The position numbers were made by a program, and so were the translations under genes. A stretch of DNA of 64,000 nucleotides from contig NZ_LQAQ01000119.1 of assembly GCF_001583495.1 (NCBI RefSeq), forward strand, positions 1 to 64,000. Direction: 5' to 3'. Under the pieces are notes generated by a model that was not told the DNA's origin, searched no databases, and saw nothing but the letters and a program-made list of their open reading frames with translations. This stretch comes from Flammeovirga sp. SJP92 (GTDB taxonomy: Bacteria; Bacteroidota; Bacteroidia; Cytophagales; Flammeovirgaceae). Positions 36,324 to 45,921 of the stretch are shown here, in pieces (position 1 is the stretch's first letter; each line of letters opens with the position of its first letter).

Positions 36324-38066
36324 ATGAAATTTTTAAAATATAGTCTGATTACGTTATTATCTTCTATCTTACTCATAGGATGTAACGAGGACGAGTTTTT
36401 GTCACAGACGAACATCAATGCCTTGACTCCAGAAACGTTCTGGAAAAACACTGAGCATTTTGATTACGCTTTAAATACAGCTTACGCAGCGTTGCAGTTC
36501 AATACTATTTCTGGGTATAGAATCTCAAATGAAATGGCGCTGACGGATTTGGCCAAATGTGATACTTGGTATCCTTCATATACTACTTATAAATTATTCA
36601 ATTATACAAGTAGTGATCCATTGGTTCAAAATAGATGGGCTGAATTGTATATCGGTATTAACAGAGCCAACCAAATTATTACTTTCATTGAAGGTGATGA
36701 TGTTGATATGGCTGCAGAAGAAAAGTTTGAAGTGGCAGCTCAAGCAAGAACATTGAGAGCATTTTATTACTTCGAATTGGCAAACAGCTACAATGGTGCT
36801 GTAATCAATACAAAGTATTATGCTAACTCTGATAGTTTGAACAAGAAGTTCAACACAAGAGCTGATGTGATTTCACAAGTTGTAGTTCCAGATTTACAAT
36901 TTGCAGCAGAGCACTTACCAACTTCATGGAGCAACATGGAAGCAGGTAGAGTAACTTGGGGAGCAGCAGTGTCATTATTAGGTAAAGCTTACTTATACGA
37001 TGGAAAATGGGCTGAAGCGGCCGCAGAATTTAAGAAAGTTGTAGATAGCAATATCTATTCATTAAGACCAGTTTTTGGTAACAACTTTGACGAAGAAGGT
37101 GAGCATAATTCAGAATCTATTTTTGAAGTAAACTATTCAACGTCAGTATTGCCTCCAACAAACAATAGAGATTGGGTAGACAATATTGCAGGTGGTAATG
37201 TAACTCCATCAGAAGCATCAAGTTTAGAGCACTCGTTTACACATATCTTAACAGCAGGTGGCTTTAACGTAGTAACTCCTTCTCAATATTTACACGAGAT
37301 GTTCTTGAATGATGAAGTAAACCCTTCACATCCAATTAATGCTGCAGGAGAAACGCACTCTCAACGATTAACAAACTCAATCTTAGTACCACGTTTCTAC
37401 GGTACTTACTTTAATAGAGTTTGGGAAGAAGACAACGGCGATACTTACCCAATGGGTGGTGGTCACTCAGGTTATGTGAAGAAGTTTACAAGATGGAATA
37501 CAGGAATCTCGAACTTGGAAAACAACGGTCAAACTTCTCCAATCAACTTTAGATTAATCAGATATGCTGACGTGTTATTAATGTACGCAGAAGCATTGAA
37601 TGAACTTGGAAACTTCTCAGATGCAATTACTTACATTGATATGGTAAGAGAAAGAGCAGGTGTTTACACATTACAGTATTATATGGACAACAATGCTGGA
37701 TCTTTCCCTAAACTAAATATCAGTAAGGAAGTGACAGGTGCTCCACAACCATTAGTAGTACCATCACAAGAGTCAGTAAGAGAGCATATCAGATATGTGG
37801 AAAGACCATTAGAACTTGCTTTTGAAGGTCATAGATGGAAAGATTTAAGAAGATGGGGTATCATTGGTGAAGCATTAGACAGAAGAGCGGTAGATGAGCA
37901 ATGGAGATTAGACAATGCAGAATCTATTCTTGGTCAGCCACCATTATATATCGGAGGGCACATTATTCAAAACTTTGTTTTCCAAGCTGATAAATACAAT
38001 GAGAGTGTACATAAGTACTATCCATTGCCAGCTAACGAAGTTCAAACGAATCCAGATTTATTATAG
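36324..38066 (+). CDS. SusD/RagB family lipoprotein, PUL 2
   Basis: A 580-residue surface lipoprotein with lipobox LLIGC (Cys about residue 20) and the SusD N-terminus NEDEFLSQTNINALTPETFW. Helical TPR-like segments are QARTLRAFYYFELANSYNG and WGAAVSLLGKAYLYDGKWAE; the C-terminal signatures are FRLIRYADVLLMYAEALNEL, ERPLELAFEGHRWKDLRRWG and YYPLPANEVQTNPDL. It acts as the glycan-binding lid of the adjacent SusC. Confidence 0.97.
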   Translation: MKFLKYSLITLLSSILLIGCNEDEFLSQTNINALTPETFWKNTEHFDYALNTAYAALQFNTISGYRISNEMALTDLAKCDTWYPSYTTYKLFNYTSSDPLVQNRWAELYIGINRANQIITFIEGDDVDMAAEEKFEVAAQARTLRAFYYFELANSYNGAVINTKYYANSDSLNKKFNTRADVISQVVVPDLQFAAEHLPTSWSNMEAGRVTWGAAVSLLGKAYLYDGKWAEAAAEFKKVVDSNIYSLRPVFGNNFDEEGEHNSESIFEVNYSTSVLPPTNNRDWVDNIAGGNVTPSEASSLEHSFTHILTAGGFNVVTPSQYLHEMFLNDEVNPSHPINAAGETHSQRLTNSILVPRFYGTYFNRVWEEDNGDTYPMGGGHSGYVKKFTRWNTGISNLENNGQTSPINFRLIRYADVLLMYAEALNELGNFSDAITYIDMVRERAGVYTLQYYMDNNAGSFPKLNISKEVTGAPQPLVVPSQESVREHIRYVERPLELAFEGHRWKDLRRWGIIGEALDRRAVDEQWRLDNAESILGQPPLYIGGHIIQNFVFQADKYNESVHKYYPLPANEVQTNPDLL

Positions 38067-38086
38067 TCTATCCAAACAAAGAAGAA

Positions 38087-39664
38087 ATGAAAAAAATTAA
38101 TTATATAATAGGTTTACTTACACTACTTTCCGTTTTCGGTTGTACAAAAGAATGGGAAGCTCCAGGTGTAGAACCTAATCATCAAGTGATTTATACTTCT
38201 GAATATCAATTCGGAAATAGAGTGCAAGTAGGTGGTTCTATGACATTTACAGATGCTTCAAAGGGTATTGTAAGTAGAACATGGACTTTGCCAGAAGGTT
38301 CACATATTGAAGGTTCATCAGAGACAAGTTCAACAAATGATTTAATTCATATTCAATTCAACGAAGCAGGATTAAAAGAAGTGAACTTATCACAAAGCTT
38401 TGGAGGTGCTGCATACGATGGAAATACGCAAAGAGAATCTCAATTAGATACTGCAATTCTTATCAATGTAGTTGACTCATTAAGCTTACAAGTAAAAGCA
38501 CATTTCTATTTCCCTGATGGTACTACAGGTGAAGAGCTTGATTTAACAAAAACAAATGAAGTTCAGGCAGGTAGAATGGTCAAATATACGTTGACAGCTA
38601 TTGGTGAGCCAGCAAGAATTGTTTATAATTTTGGAGGCGGTGACCCAAGTTCTGTTACCTATATTGAATCTGAAATTGAAGATGGCACTGCTGCAGAAAC
38701 AATTGTACAGTACAAGCAATTAGGTACTTTCTCTACCACTGTATTAGGAGATAGACCAAGACCTGCAGGAATAGATACTTTAAATTTCATCAATACAATC
38801 AATGTAATTCCTTCAAGTGATCCGTTATTATTAACCGATGTTTATGTGAAAGATGGCTTCATTGCATTGGATTACTCTAGAGAAATTGAGCCAGCGTCTG
38901 TTGATCCTTCAACTTTCTCAGTACACTTAACAAACGAAGGAAAAGGTCTTGATATAAATCCTGCAGTTTTAACTGCTACTGTTGATCCAACAGCAGGAAA
39001 TATTGTATTGATTGCTTTAGATGGCGAGAATATTTATGATGATGATGTAGTGACAGTTACTTACCAAGGTGGTATTTTACAATCTACTGATTTTGTAGCT
39101 GCAGATGAGTTTATAGATGAGCTGCTTGTACATAGACCAAACAAAAATATTCTAGAGGATAGTGATTATCACTATAGTATGGAAACTTCAACAGGTTTAG
39201 ATTGGCCAAATGGAGGCTGGGGAGCACCTTTCGACCATTATGATTTCACTATTTCAGACACTGAATCATATCACGGTTCTAAATCAGGTAAATTAGTTTT
39301 ACCTCCGGGTAAAGGTTCTGCGTTCTCAAATAATAAGACATTCCCGTTAGAAGCAGGTAAATCTTATGAATTTGGAGTTTGGATTAAAGTTGAAAGTGGT
39401 GCATCTACAATTGATGACGCAGCAGGAGAGGTACCTTCTATTTTAGTATACACAGCACCAGATACAGATTGGGGAGCAGGCAGATTCAATATCACTACAG
39501 AAACTCCAGAAGGTGAGTGGATCTATGCTAGAATGGATTACTACACTGCAAAAACGTCTACAGATTTCACTTTTACTTATAGACCATTTAACTCGGCTAA
39601 TACTCAGGATTTAGTATTATACATGGACTATGTAACAGTGAGAGAAGTAAACTTAAGACCATAA
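38087..39664 (+). CDS. Surface glycan-binding lipoprotein with PKD-like and jelly-roll domains, PUL 2
   Basis: A 525-residue lipoprotein with lipobox SVFGC (Cys about residue 19). PKD/Ig-like domains are suggested by RVQVGGSMTFTDASKGIVSR and GRMVKYTLTAIGEPARIVYN; a Big/SwmB-like domain by SREIEPASVDPSTFSV and DDDVVTVTYQGG. The last 170 residues look like a carbohydrate-binding jelly roll (GLDWPNGGWGAPFDHYDFTI, YHGSKSGKLVL, YEFGVWIKV, LVLYMDYVTVREV). It follows SusD by 20 bases. The likely role is glycan capture at the cell surface. No catalytic residues were recognised. Confidence 0.8.
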   Translation: MKKINYIIGLLTLLSVFGCTKEWEAPGVEPNHQVIYTSEYQFGNRVQVGGSMTFTDASKGIVSRTWTLPEGSHIEGSSETSSTNDLIHIQFNEAGLKEVNLSQSFGGAAYDGNTQRESQLDTAILINVVDSLSLQVKAHFYFPDGTTGEELDLTKTNEVQAGRMVKYTLTAIGEPARIVYNFGGGDPSSVTYIESEIEDGTAAETIVQYKQLGTFSTTVLGDRPRPAGIDTLNFINTINVIPSSDPLLLTDVYVKDGFIALDYSREIEPASVDPSTFSVHLTNEGKGLDINPAVLTATVDPTAGNIVLIALDGENIYDDDVVTVTYQGGILQSTDFVAADEFIDELLVHRPNKNILEDSDYHYSMETSTGLDWPNGGWGAPFDHYDFTISDTESYHGSKSGKLVLPPGKGSAFSNNKTFPLEAGKSYEFGVWIKVESGASTIDDAAGEVPSILVYTAPDTDWGAGRFNITTETPEGEWIYARMDYYTAKTSTDFTFTYRPFNSANTQDLVLYMDYVTVREVNLRP

Positions 39665-39748
39665 TTACAATTAAGAAGCAGCTATATTTTGCATGTTTTA
39701 TTATAGATGCTTCCTACTTGAAAGTTAGTTAGGTTTGAATAAATAATG

Positions 39749-39787
39749 GAGGTTGCCGGAAGGTAAGCCCGACGGCAACCTCTTATT
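39749..39787 (+). terminator. Hairpin after SusC-SusD-lipoprotein genes
   Basis: GAGGTTGCCG (39749-39758) pairs perfectly with CGGCAACCTC (39773-39782), followed by TTATTCT. The weak T-tract suggests partial termination, lowering expression of the enzyme genes relative to SusC/D, or a 3'-end stabiliser. Confidence 0.55.
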
Positions 39788-39871
39788 CTAAAAAGAAAAA
39801 ACTTGGTGAAAATAAAAAATGTCATGCATTAAAAAATGACTATGTTGAGCGGTAAAAATGGATAGGAACTA

Positions 39872-42454
39872 ATGAAAAACTTTGTGTATAGCATATTGGC
39901 CCTAGTAATATTAGGGTGTCAAGGAAAAGCCCCAGAAGTTCAAAGGGAATCAGATTTTAATTTTGATTGGCAATTTGCACTTTTAGATACTAGTCAGTCT
40001 GATTTGGAAACTGATAAAATCCCTTCCACTTCCTGGGAAGAGGTAAGATTACCTCATGATTGGGTGATAGGAAATCAGTATGATTCGGCAAACCATGAAT
40101 TTGCACCTGCTACGGGATACATTTATGGCGGAGGTATAGGATGGTATAAAAAGGAATTTGAATTGCCTTTAACTGACAATCAAAATGCATTTATTCTTTT
40201 TGATGGAGTTTATAACAATTCTGAGGTTTACCTTAATGGTACAAAACTAGGATTTCATCCTTATGGTTATTCACCTTTCCATTATGAGTTAACGCCTTTT
40301 TTAAAGAAAAGCGGTAAAAATGAACTATTAGTCAAAGTAGATCATAGCAATTTTGCAGACAGCAGATGGTATACAGGAGCCGGAATCTACAGAAATGTTG
40401 AACTGATTGTAACGGACAAATTACATGTACCAGTTTGGGGTACTTTTATTAAAACAAATATTATTAACGATCAATTAGCTGAAGTAATCATTGAGACAGA
40501 TATTAATAATGGTTATTCAAAAGAAAAAGATATTAAGTTAATCCACGACATTATCGATCATAAAGGAAATATCATTGCTTCAATTTCATCTAATGAAAAG
40601 GTAAAAGCAAACAAGAATAAATTGGTAATTCATTCGACTAAACTAGACAAACCAAACTTATGGGATGTAGACGATCCATTCCTTTATACAGTTAAGACAA
40701 AGCTAATAGACGGCGATAATACAACTGACGAACTAACAAACAAATTTGGTGTAAGAAGTATTGCTTTTCAGGCAGACTCCGGCTTTTATTTGAACGGACG
40801 TAATATGAAAATTAAAGGAGTCTGCCTTCACCATGACGCCGGTTTAGTGGGTACTGCTGTGCCAAAAGATGTATGGAAAAGAAGATTGCAAATCTTGAAA
40901 GATGGTGGTTGTAATGCCATCAGAGTAGCACACAACCCAGCTTCAAGTGAGTTTTTGGATTTGTGTGATGAGATGGGCTTCTTAGTGCAGGACGAGTTTT
41001 TTGATGAGTGGGATTATCCAAAAGACAAACGATGGAATCAAAAAGAGAAATCTAAAAATAATGAGACAGAAGGTTATGCAAACTACTTCCAGGATTATGC
41101 AGAAAGTGATTTGAAAGCAGTGATATTATCACATAGAAATCACCCCTCTATTTTCCAATGGAGTATTGGCAACGAAATTGAGTGGACGTACCCTCGTATC
41201 TCTCAAGCAACAGGTTTCTTCAATAATATGAACTGGAAAGGAAATTATTTCTGGTCAAAACCTCCTCACTCAAGAAAGAAGATTCAAGAGGAGTTAGCAT
41301 CGTTGCCAAGACAGGAATACAACATTGGTTCAACAGCAAGAAAATTAGTACAATGGACAAAGGAAATGGACACAACTCGTCCAGTAATTGCCAACTGTAT
41401 TTTACCGTCAGCTTCACACGAGACGGACTATGGTAAGTCTTTAGACATTGTAGGTTATAGTTATAGAAGAGTATTGTATGATTACGGCCATGAAAACTAT
41501 CCTGATAAAGTTATCATGGGTACAGAAAACTTGGCACAGTATCATGAGTGGAAGGCAATCATGGATAGACCATTTATAGCTGGTACATTCTTCTGGACAG
41601 GTATTAATTATTTGGGAGAAATCAGAGCACCTTGGCCAAATAAGGGTAATGATGCTGGAATGGTCGACTTTGCAGGATTCACAAAGCCTTCTTACCATAT
41701 GATTAAAACGCTTTGGGATGAAAGACCTCATACGTACATCGCAACGCAGGTACTTTCAAAATCGATCAATAAAATCGATAAGAAGACAGGTAAAATGGTA
41801 GCAAAAGATTCTGAAAAATGGAAGACTGCACTTTGGGAATGGCATGATGTCAATAACCACTGGAATTATGAAAAAGGGGAGATGATTAGCGTAGAATTAT
41901 ATTCTAATGCAGAGGAGATTGAATTGCTGTTAAATGGTAAAAGTTTAGGAACTAGACAGCTTGAAGAATTTGAAGATCATATCTACAAGTGGGGAGTACC
42001 GTTTGAAGAAGGAACTTTAACAGCAGTTGGCAAAAAAGATGGGAAAACGTTTACTACTGAATTAATCACAGCCGGTGAACCAGTAGCCGTTCAACTATCA
42101 ATGGATAAAAAAGTACTTGTGAATAATCAATATGATGTGGCTCATGTAGTGGCACAATTAGTCGATAAAAACGGCAATCCAGTCAAACATTTAGAAAAAG
42201 TTATTGATTTTGAAACACCATCTTACCTAAGAGCATTGGGTGTGGATAACGGTTCAAATACTAATGTACAGCCTCATGTTTCTAGAAAAATTGAAACAGA
42301 TCAAGGTAGAGCATTATTGGTATTACAATCCACAGAAAAGCAAGGGAAAGTGGAAATCAAAGCTACTGTTGACGGGTTGGACGAAGACAAAGTACTACTA
42401 ACTATTAGTACTGAAAAGGATGATAATGAAGAAGTATTAGCAGAATTAAACTAA
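39872..42454 (+). CDS. GH2 beta-galactosidase-like lipoprotein, PUL 2
   Basis: An 860-residue GH2 enzyme with lipobox ILGC near residue 16, so it is tethered to a membrane. Domain order: sugar-binding jelly roll (VRLPHDWVIGNQYDS, GWYKKEFELP, GVYNNSEVYLNG), Ig-like domain, TIM barrel (IKGVCLHHDAGLVG, NAIRVAHNPASSEFLDLCDE, QDEFFDEWDYPK), and C-terminal DUF4982-like and Ig domains. The acid/base is probably E435 in WSIGNEIEW and the nucleophile E552 in IMGTENLAQY. Beside GH86 and GH117 it most likely removes terminal beta-D-galactose from agaro- or porphyran oligosaccharides; beta-glucuronidase or mannosidase activity is not supported by context. It precedes the dehydrogenase gene by 10 bases. 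Confidence 0.9.
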   Translation: MKNFVYSILALVILGCQGKAPEVQRESDFNFDWQFALLDTSQSDLETDKIPSTSWEEVRLPHDWVIGNQYDSANHEFAPATGYIYGGGIGWYKKEFELPLTDNQNAFILFDGVYNNSEVYLNGTKLGFHPYGYSPFHYELTPFLKKSGKNELLVKVDHSNFADSRWYTGAGIYRNVELIVTDKLHVPVWGTFIKTNIINDQLAEVIIETDINNGYSKEKDIKLIHDIIDHKGNIIASISSNEKVKANKNKLVIHSTKLDKPNLWDVDDPFLYTVKTKLIDGDNTTDELTNKFGVRSIAFQADSGFYLNGRNMKIKGVCLHHDAGLVGTAVPKDVWKRRLQILKDGGCNAIRVAHNPASSEFLDLCDEMGFLVQDEFFDEWDYPKDKRWNQKEKSKNNETEGYANYFQDYAESDLKAVILSHRNHPSIFQWSIGNEIEWTYPRISQATGFFNNMNWKGNYFWSKPPHSRKKIQEELASLPRQEYNIGSTARKLVQWTKEMDTTRPVIANCILPSASHETDYGKSLDIVGYSYRRVLYDYGHENYPDKVIMGTENLAQYHEWKAIMDRPFIAGTFFWTGINYLGEIRAPWPNKGNDAGMVDFAGFTKPSYHMIKTLWDERPHTYIATQVLSKSINKIDKKTGKMVAKDSEKWKTALWEWHDVNNHWNYEKGEMISVELYSNAEEIELLLNGKSLGTRQLEEFEDHIYKWGVPFEEGTLTAVGKKDGKTFTTELITAGEPVAVQLSMDKKVLVNNQYDVAHVVAQLVDKNGNPVKHLEKVIDFETPSYLRALGVDNGSNTNVQPHVSRKIETDQGRALLVLQSTEKQGKVEIKATVDGLDEDKVLLTISTEKDDNEEVLAELN

Positions 42455-42464
42455 AAAAAAGACG

Positions 42465-43487
42465 ATGAAAGCAGCATTTTATGAATCGAAAGGGAAGATT
42501 ACTGTAGGAGAAGGAAAACAAATTACTCCAGGTAAAGGGGAAGTAAGATTAGATGTAGCCTATTGTGGAGTATGTGGAACTGACGTTCATATTTTCCATG
42601 GAGTGATGGACCAAAGAGTTGCTCCTCCACAGACAGTAGGACACGAAGCTTCAGCTGTTGTGGCAGAAGTGGGTGAAGGTGTTGAAAATGTAAAAGTGGG
42701 TGATAAAGTTGCCGTTAGACCTTTACATTTTGGAGAAGAGCATCCTTTCGATAAAGGCTTCAAGCATGTAGGTAAAAACTTGAAGTTTATTGGAATTGAC
42801 TCAAGCGGTGCATTCCAAAATTCATGGACAGTTCCGTCTTATACTCTGCATAAATTACCAGAGCAATTAAGCCTAATGCACGGTGCATTTATTGAGCCTT
42901 TAGCAGTGGCTTGCCATGATGTGAAAATTGGTAGAGTAGAGAAAGGTGAAAACTGTTTGGTAATTGGCGGTGGTCCTATCGGAACATTGATCGGTTATGT
43001 TTTAAAAGAAAAAGGAGCCAACGTATTCATTTCTGAAGTAAATGAAACACGTCTTTCAATGCTTAACGAGTTAGGTTTTACAACAATTAACCCTGCTAAA
43101 GAAAATCTTTCTGAAAGAATTTCTGAATTAACAGGTGAAAAAATGATTGATTGTGCGTTTGAGGTATCGGGTTCAGCACCAGGTGTTCAGACTATGACTG
43201 AAGTAGTCAACGTAAGAGGTAGAATTGTGATGGTTGCTATTCATGGTGGTGAGCAAAAGCAAGTTGACTTATTCAAATTCTTCTGGTCTGAAATCGAATT
43301 ATTAGGAGCAAGATTATACGAAGAAGATGATTATGAAGAGGCTATTCGAATTGCAGATTCAGGTTTTGTTCCATTCGAAAAATTAATCACTAAGGTAGAT
43401 TCTCTAGACAATATTCAGGCAGTATTTGATGAAATTGATCAAAATCCTGAAGGGATGAAATACCTAATTAAGTGTAACGACAATTAA
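42465..43487 (+). CDS. Zn-dependent medium-chain dehydrogenase, likely L-2-keto-3-deoxygalactonate 5-dehydrogenase
   Basis: A 340-residue MDR-family enzyme with the catalytic zinc motif AYCGVCGTDVHIFHG, GHEASAVV, and the NAD-binding GGGPIGTLIGYVL. The four-cysteine structural zinc lobe usual in this family is missing: the stretch RPLHFGEEHPFDKGFKHV has no cysteines. In agar degraders such as Pseudoalteromonas atlantica, an oxidoreductase of this kind oxidises L-KDGal to 2,5-diketo-3-deoxygalactonate before a KduD-like reductase makes D-KDG. The neighbours here (KduD-like gene next, then L-AHG dehydrogenase and cycloisomerase) fit that step well. The assignment to this reaction is inferred from context; the family call is firm. 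A hairpin begins 7 bases after the stop. Confidence 0.85.
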   Translation: MKAAFYESKGKITVGEGKQITPGKGEVRLDVAYCGVCGTDVHIFHGVMDQRVAPPQTVGHEASAVVAEVGEGVENVKVGDKVAVRPLHFGEEHPFDKGFKHVGKNLKFIGIDSSGAFQNSWTVPSYTLHKLPEQLSLMHGAFIEPLAVACHDVKIGRVEKGENCLVIGGGPIGTLIGYVLKEKGANVFISEVNETRLSMLNELGFTTINPAKENLSERISELTGEKMIDCAFEVSGSAPGVQTMTEVVNVRGRIVMVAIHGGEQKQVDLFKFFWSEIELLGARLYEEDDYEEAIRIADSGFVPFEKLITKVDSLDNIQAVFDEIDQNPEGMKYLIKCNDN

Positions 43488-43493
43488 TCGTAG

Positions 43494-43515
43494 GGGCAGA
43501 CCTGCGTGTCTGCCC
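43494..43515 (+). repeat. Post-stop hairpin GGGCAGAC-ctgcgt-GTCTGCCC
   Basis: Perfect 8-base arms and a 6-base loop, starting 7 bases after the dehydrogenase stop. It has two relatives in the same gene cluster, at 47041 and 49284. No T-tract follows. Confidence 0.8.
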
Positions 43516-43551
43516 GAATTAAAAAATATCAAACATCGGAAAAAAAATATC

Positions 43552-44322
43552 ATGAGTATTCTAAACAAATTCGGACTAAACAATAAAGTAGCATTAGTAA
43601 CAGGTTGTAAAAGAGGTATTGGTAAAGCAATGGCAGTAGGTCTTGCTGAAGCAGGGGCTGATATTATTGGCGTTTCTGCATCATTAGAATTGGAGGGCAG
43701 CGATGTACAAAAAGCTGTAGAAGAAAAAGGAAGAAAATTCAAGGCTTACCAGTGTGACTTTTCAGATAGAAAAGCTTTATACGATTTCATTTTAACAGTA
43801 AAAGCGAACCATCCACAAATTGATATTTTGGTGAACAATGCAGGTACAATCCTAAGAACTCCTGCGGCAGAACACCCTGATGAAATGTGGGATACTGTAA
43901 TTGAAGTAAACCAGAATGCTCAGTTTATCCTGACAAGAGAAATTGGAAAAGAAATGGTAGCAAGAGGTGAAGGTAAAGTGATTTTCACAGCTTCATTATT
44001 AACGTTCCAAGGTGGTATTACTGTACCAGGTTATGCAGCGAGTAAAGGAGCTGTTGGTCAGTTGACAATGGCGTTTGCCAATGAGTGGGCAAGCAAAGGT
44101 GTGAACGTAAATGCAATTGCTCCAGGTTATATCAGTACTGACAATACAGAAGCATTAAGAAACGATCCAGAAAGAGCTACATCAATCTTATCTAGAATTC
44201 CAGCCGCACGTTGGGGAGAACCAGAAGATTTTGCAGGTCCTGTAGTATTCTTAGCGTCAGAAGCAGCTGCTTATATGCATGGCAGTATTATGCTAGTAGA
44301 TGGTGGCTGGATGGGCCGTTAA
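43552..44322 (+). CDS. kduD: KduD-like short-chain dehydrogenase/reductase, likely 2,5-diketo-3-deoxygalactonate reductase
   Basis: A 256-residue SDR with cofactor motif TGCKRGIG, NNAG, catalytic Ser in FTASLL, and Tyr-Lys in PGYAASKGA. The C-terminal region (NVNAIAPGYISTDNTEALR, IPAARWGEPEDFAGPVVFLA, VDGGWMGR) follows KduD (2-deoxy-D-gluconate 3-dehydrogenase / diketo-uronate reductase) closely. In L-AHG breakdown a KduD-type enzyme reduces 2,5-diketo-3-deoxygalactonate to D-KDG. It stands between the Zn-type dehydrogenase and the aldehyde dehydrogenase, as that role requires. Another KduD substrate is possible if the organism also uses uronates. Confidence 0.9.
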   Translation: MSILNKFGLNNKVALVTGCKRGIGKAMAVGLAEAGADIIGVSASLELEGSDVQKAVEEKGRKFKAYQCDFSDRKALYDFILTVKANHPQIDILVNNAGTILRTPAAEHPDEMWDTVIEVNQNAQFILTREIGKEMVARGEGKVIFTASLLTFQGGITVPGYAASKGAVGQLTMAFANEWASKGVNVNAIAPGYISTDNTEALRNDPERATSILSRIPAARWGEPEDFAGPVVFLASEAAAYMHGSIMLVDGGWMGR

Positions 44323-44442
44323 TTCATTGACAAATAAATAGGGAATTCATAGAGTGATGGGTGTTTAAATGGATAATACCAAAAGCCCTCTCTTCCCCAT
44401 CATTCTTTTTCCCTTTATCTTAAAATACCTAAAAGAAAAGCT

Positions 44443-45906
44443 ATGCAGACATTAACAGAAACAGAAATTAAAGAATATAAATTATTCATCAATGGTGAGT
44501 GGATTGAAGCTTCTTCTGGACAGACAGAAGATGTCATTAGCCCTATTGATGAAGCAGTAGTAGGTAAGGTACAAATGGGAGATGAGCATGAAGCGAATCT
44601 TGCATTGGAAGCGGCAGAACAAGCACAAAAAGCTTGGAAAAAAGTACCGGCAATTGAAAGAGCAAACTTATTAAGAAAATTTGCGGCGGAAATTCGTGCC
44701 AACAAACCTTACCTTTCAAACTTACTGACAAGAGAGCAAGGAAAATTATTATCAGTGGCAGAAATGGAAGTGGAAGTAACTGCTACTTTCATTGAGTATG
44801 CATGCGACTGGGCAAGACATATTGAAGGTGATATTATCCCTTCTAACAATCCAAAAGAACAAATTTGGATTCAAAAAATCCCTCGTGGTGTGATAGTGGC
44901 GATAACAGCATGGAACTTCCCGCTGGCTTTGGCTGGTAGAAAGATTGGGCCAGCTTTAGTAGCGGGAAATGCCATTGTTGTAAAACCTACTCAAGAAACG
45001 CCATTAGCAACTTTAGAATTAGGTTTCTTGGCGGAGAAAGTGGGTATCCCAGCAGGTTTGATCAACATTGTGACGGGTAAAGGTAGAGTATTGGGTAATG
45101 CTTTGGTGGCAAGTCCAATTACTAGAATGGTAACGATGACGGGTTCTACGCCTGCAGGTCAGCAAATCTTCAAAACAGCGTCTGAGCATTTAGCTCATGT
45201 ACAGTTGGAATTGGGTGGTAAAGCTCCTGCGATTGTATTTGCAGATGCTGATATTGACCAAGCAGTAGATGCTTGTTTCCACTCTCGTTTTGATAACTGC
45301 GGTCAGGTATGTACATGTAATGAAAGAATGTATGTACATGAGGATATTTATGACGCATTCATGGAGAAATTCATGGAAAAAGTGAAAAACATCAAAGTAG
45401 GTAATCCATTAGATGCTTCTTCTACAATGGGACCAAAAGTGAATGCTTCAGAGATCAAAAACATGGAGCATCTAGTAGCGAAGTCGGTAGAAGAAGGTGC
45501 AACGATTGCATTTGGTGGTGGTAAGCCATCAGGTAGTGAGTTTGAAAAAGGATTCTGGTTCGAGCCAACTGTTATCACAGATGTGACACAAGAAATGACT
45601 GTAGTACATGAAGAAGCTTTCGGCCCAATTTTACCAGTATTGAAATTTAAGGAGTTCGATCAAGTAGTAGAATATGCTAACGACTGTGAGTTTGGTTTAG
45701 CGGCAATGGTCTTCACGCAAGACATCAAAACAATCATGCAGCTGAATGAAGATTTAGAGTTTGGTGAAATCTATGTCAACAGAGGTCATGGTGAGCAGCA
45801 CCAAGGTTTCCACAACGGTTATAAACTAAGTGGTACAGGTGGTGAAGATGGGAAATATGGATTTGAGCAATACATGGAGAAGAAAACTTTCTATGTAAAA
45901 TATTAA
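44443..45906 (+). CDS. Aldehyde dehydrogenase, likely 3,6-anhydro-L-galactose dehydrogenase
   Basis: A 487-residue NAD(P)-dependent aldehyde dehydrogenase of the AldA/lactaldehyde type: Asn in TAWNFPLALAGRK, MTGSTPAGQQ, general base Glu in LELGGKAPAIV, catalytic Cys in DNCGQVCTCNER, and the tail KLSGTGGEDGKYGFEQYM. In Vibrio and Pseudoalteromonas agar pathways the first enzyme of L-AHG breakdown (AHGD) belongs to this group and oxidises L-AHG to 3,6-anhydro-L-galactonate. The cycloisomerase gene, which uses that product, starts 15 bases later, so this is the most likely role. About 120 bases precede it, with an imperfect inverted repeat (GAGTGATGGG ... CCCCATCATTC). Confidence 0.9.
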   Translation: MQTLTETEIKEYKLFINGEWIEASSGQTEDVISPIDEAVVGKVQMGDEHEANLALEAAEQAQKAWKKVPAIERANLLRKFAAEIRANKPYLSNLLTREQGKLLSVAEMEVEVTATFIEYACDWARHIEGDIIPSNNPKEQIWIQKIPRGVIVAITAWNFPLALAGRKIGPALVAGNAIVVKPTQETPLATLELGFLAEKVGIPAGLINIVTGKGRVLGNALVASPITRMVTMTGSTPAGQQIFKTASEHLAHVQLELGGKAPAIVFADADIDQAVDACFHSRFDNCGQVCTCNERMYVHEDIYDAFMEKFMEKVKNIKVGNPLDASSTMGPKVNASEIKNMEHLVAKSVEEGATIAFGGGKPSGSEFEKGFWFEPTVITDVTQEMTVVHEEAFGPILPVLKFKEFDQVVEYANDCEFGLAAMVFTQDIKTIMQLNEDLEFGEIYVNRGHGEQHQGFHNGYKLSGTGGEDGKYGFEQYMEKKTFYVKY

Positions 45907-45921
45907 GATTGGACTACTGAC

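Noticed and set aside
39872-42454. GH2 as beta-glucuronidase or beta-mannosidase
   Set aside because: Sequence alone does not separate GH2 activities, but GH86, GH117 and L-AHG genes on both sides make a galactosidase far more likely.
44323-44442. Imperfect inverted repeat GAGTGATGGG ... CCCCATCATTC as a terminator
   Set aside because: The loop is long and uneven and it lies between two genes of the same pathway; it is mentioned under the aldehyde dehydrogenase only.
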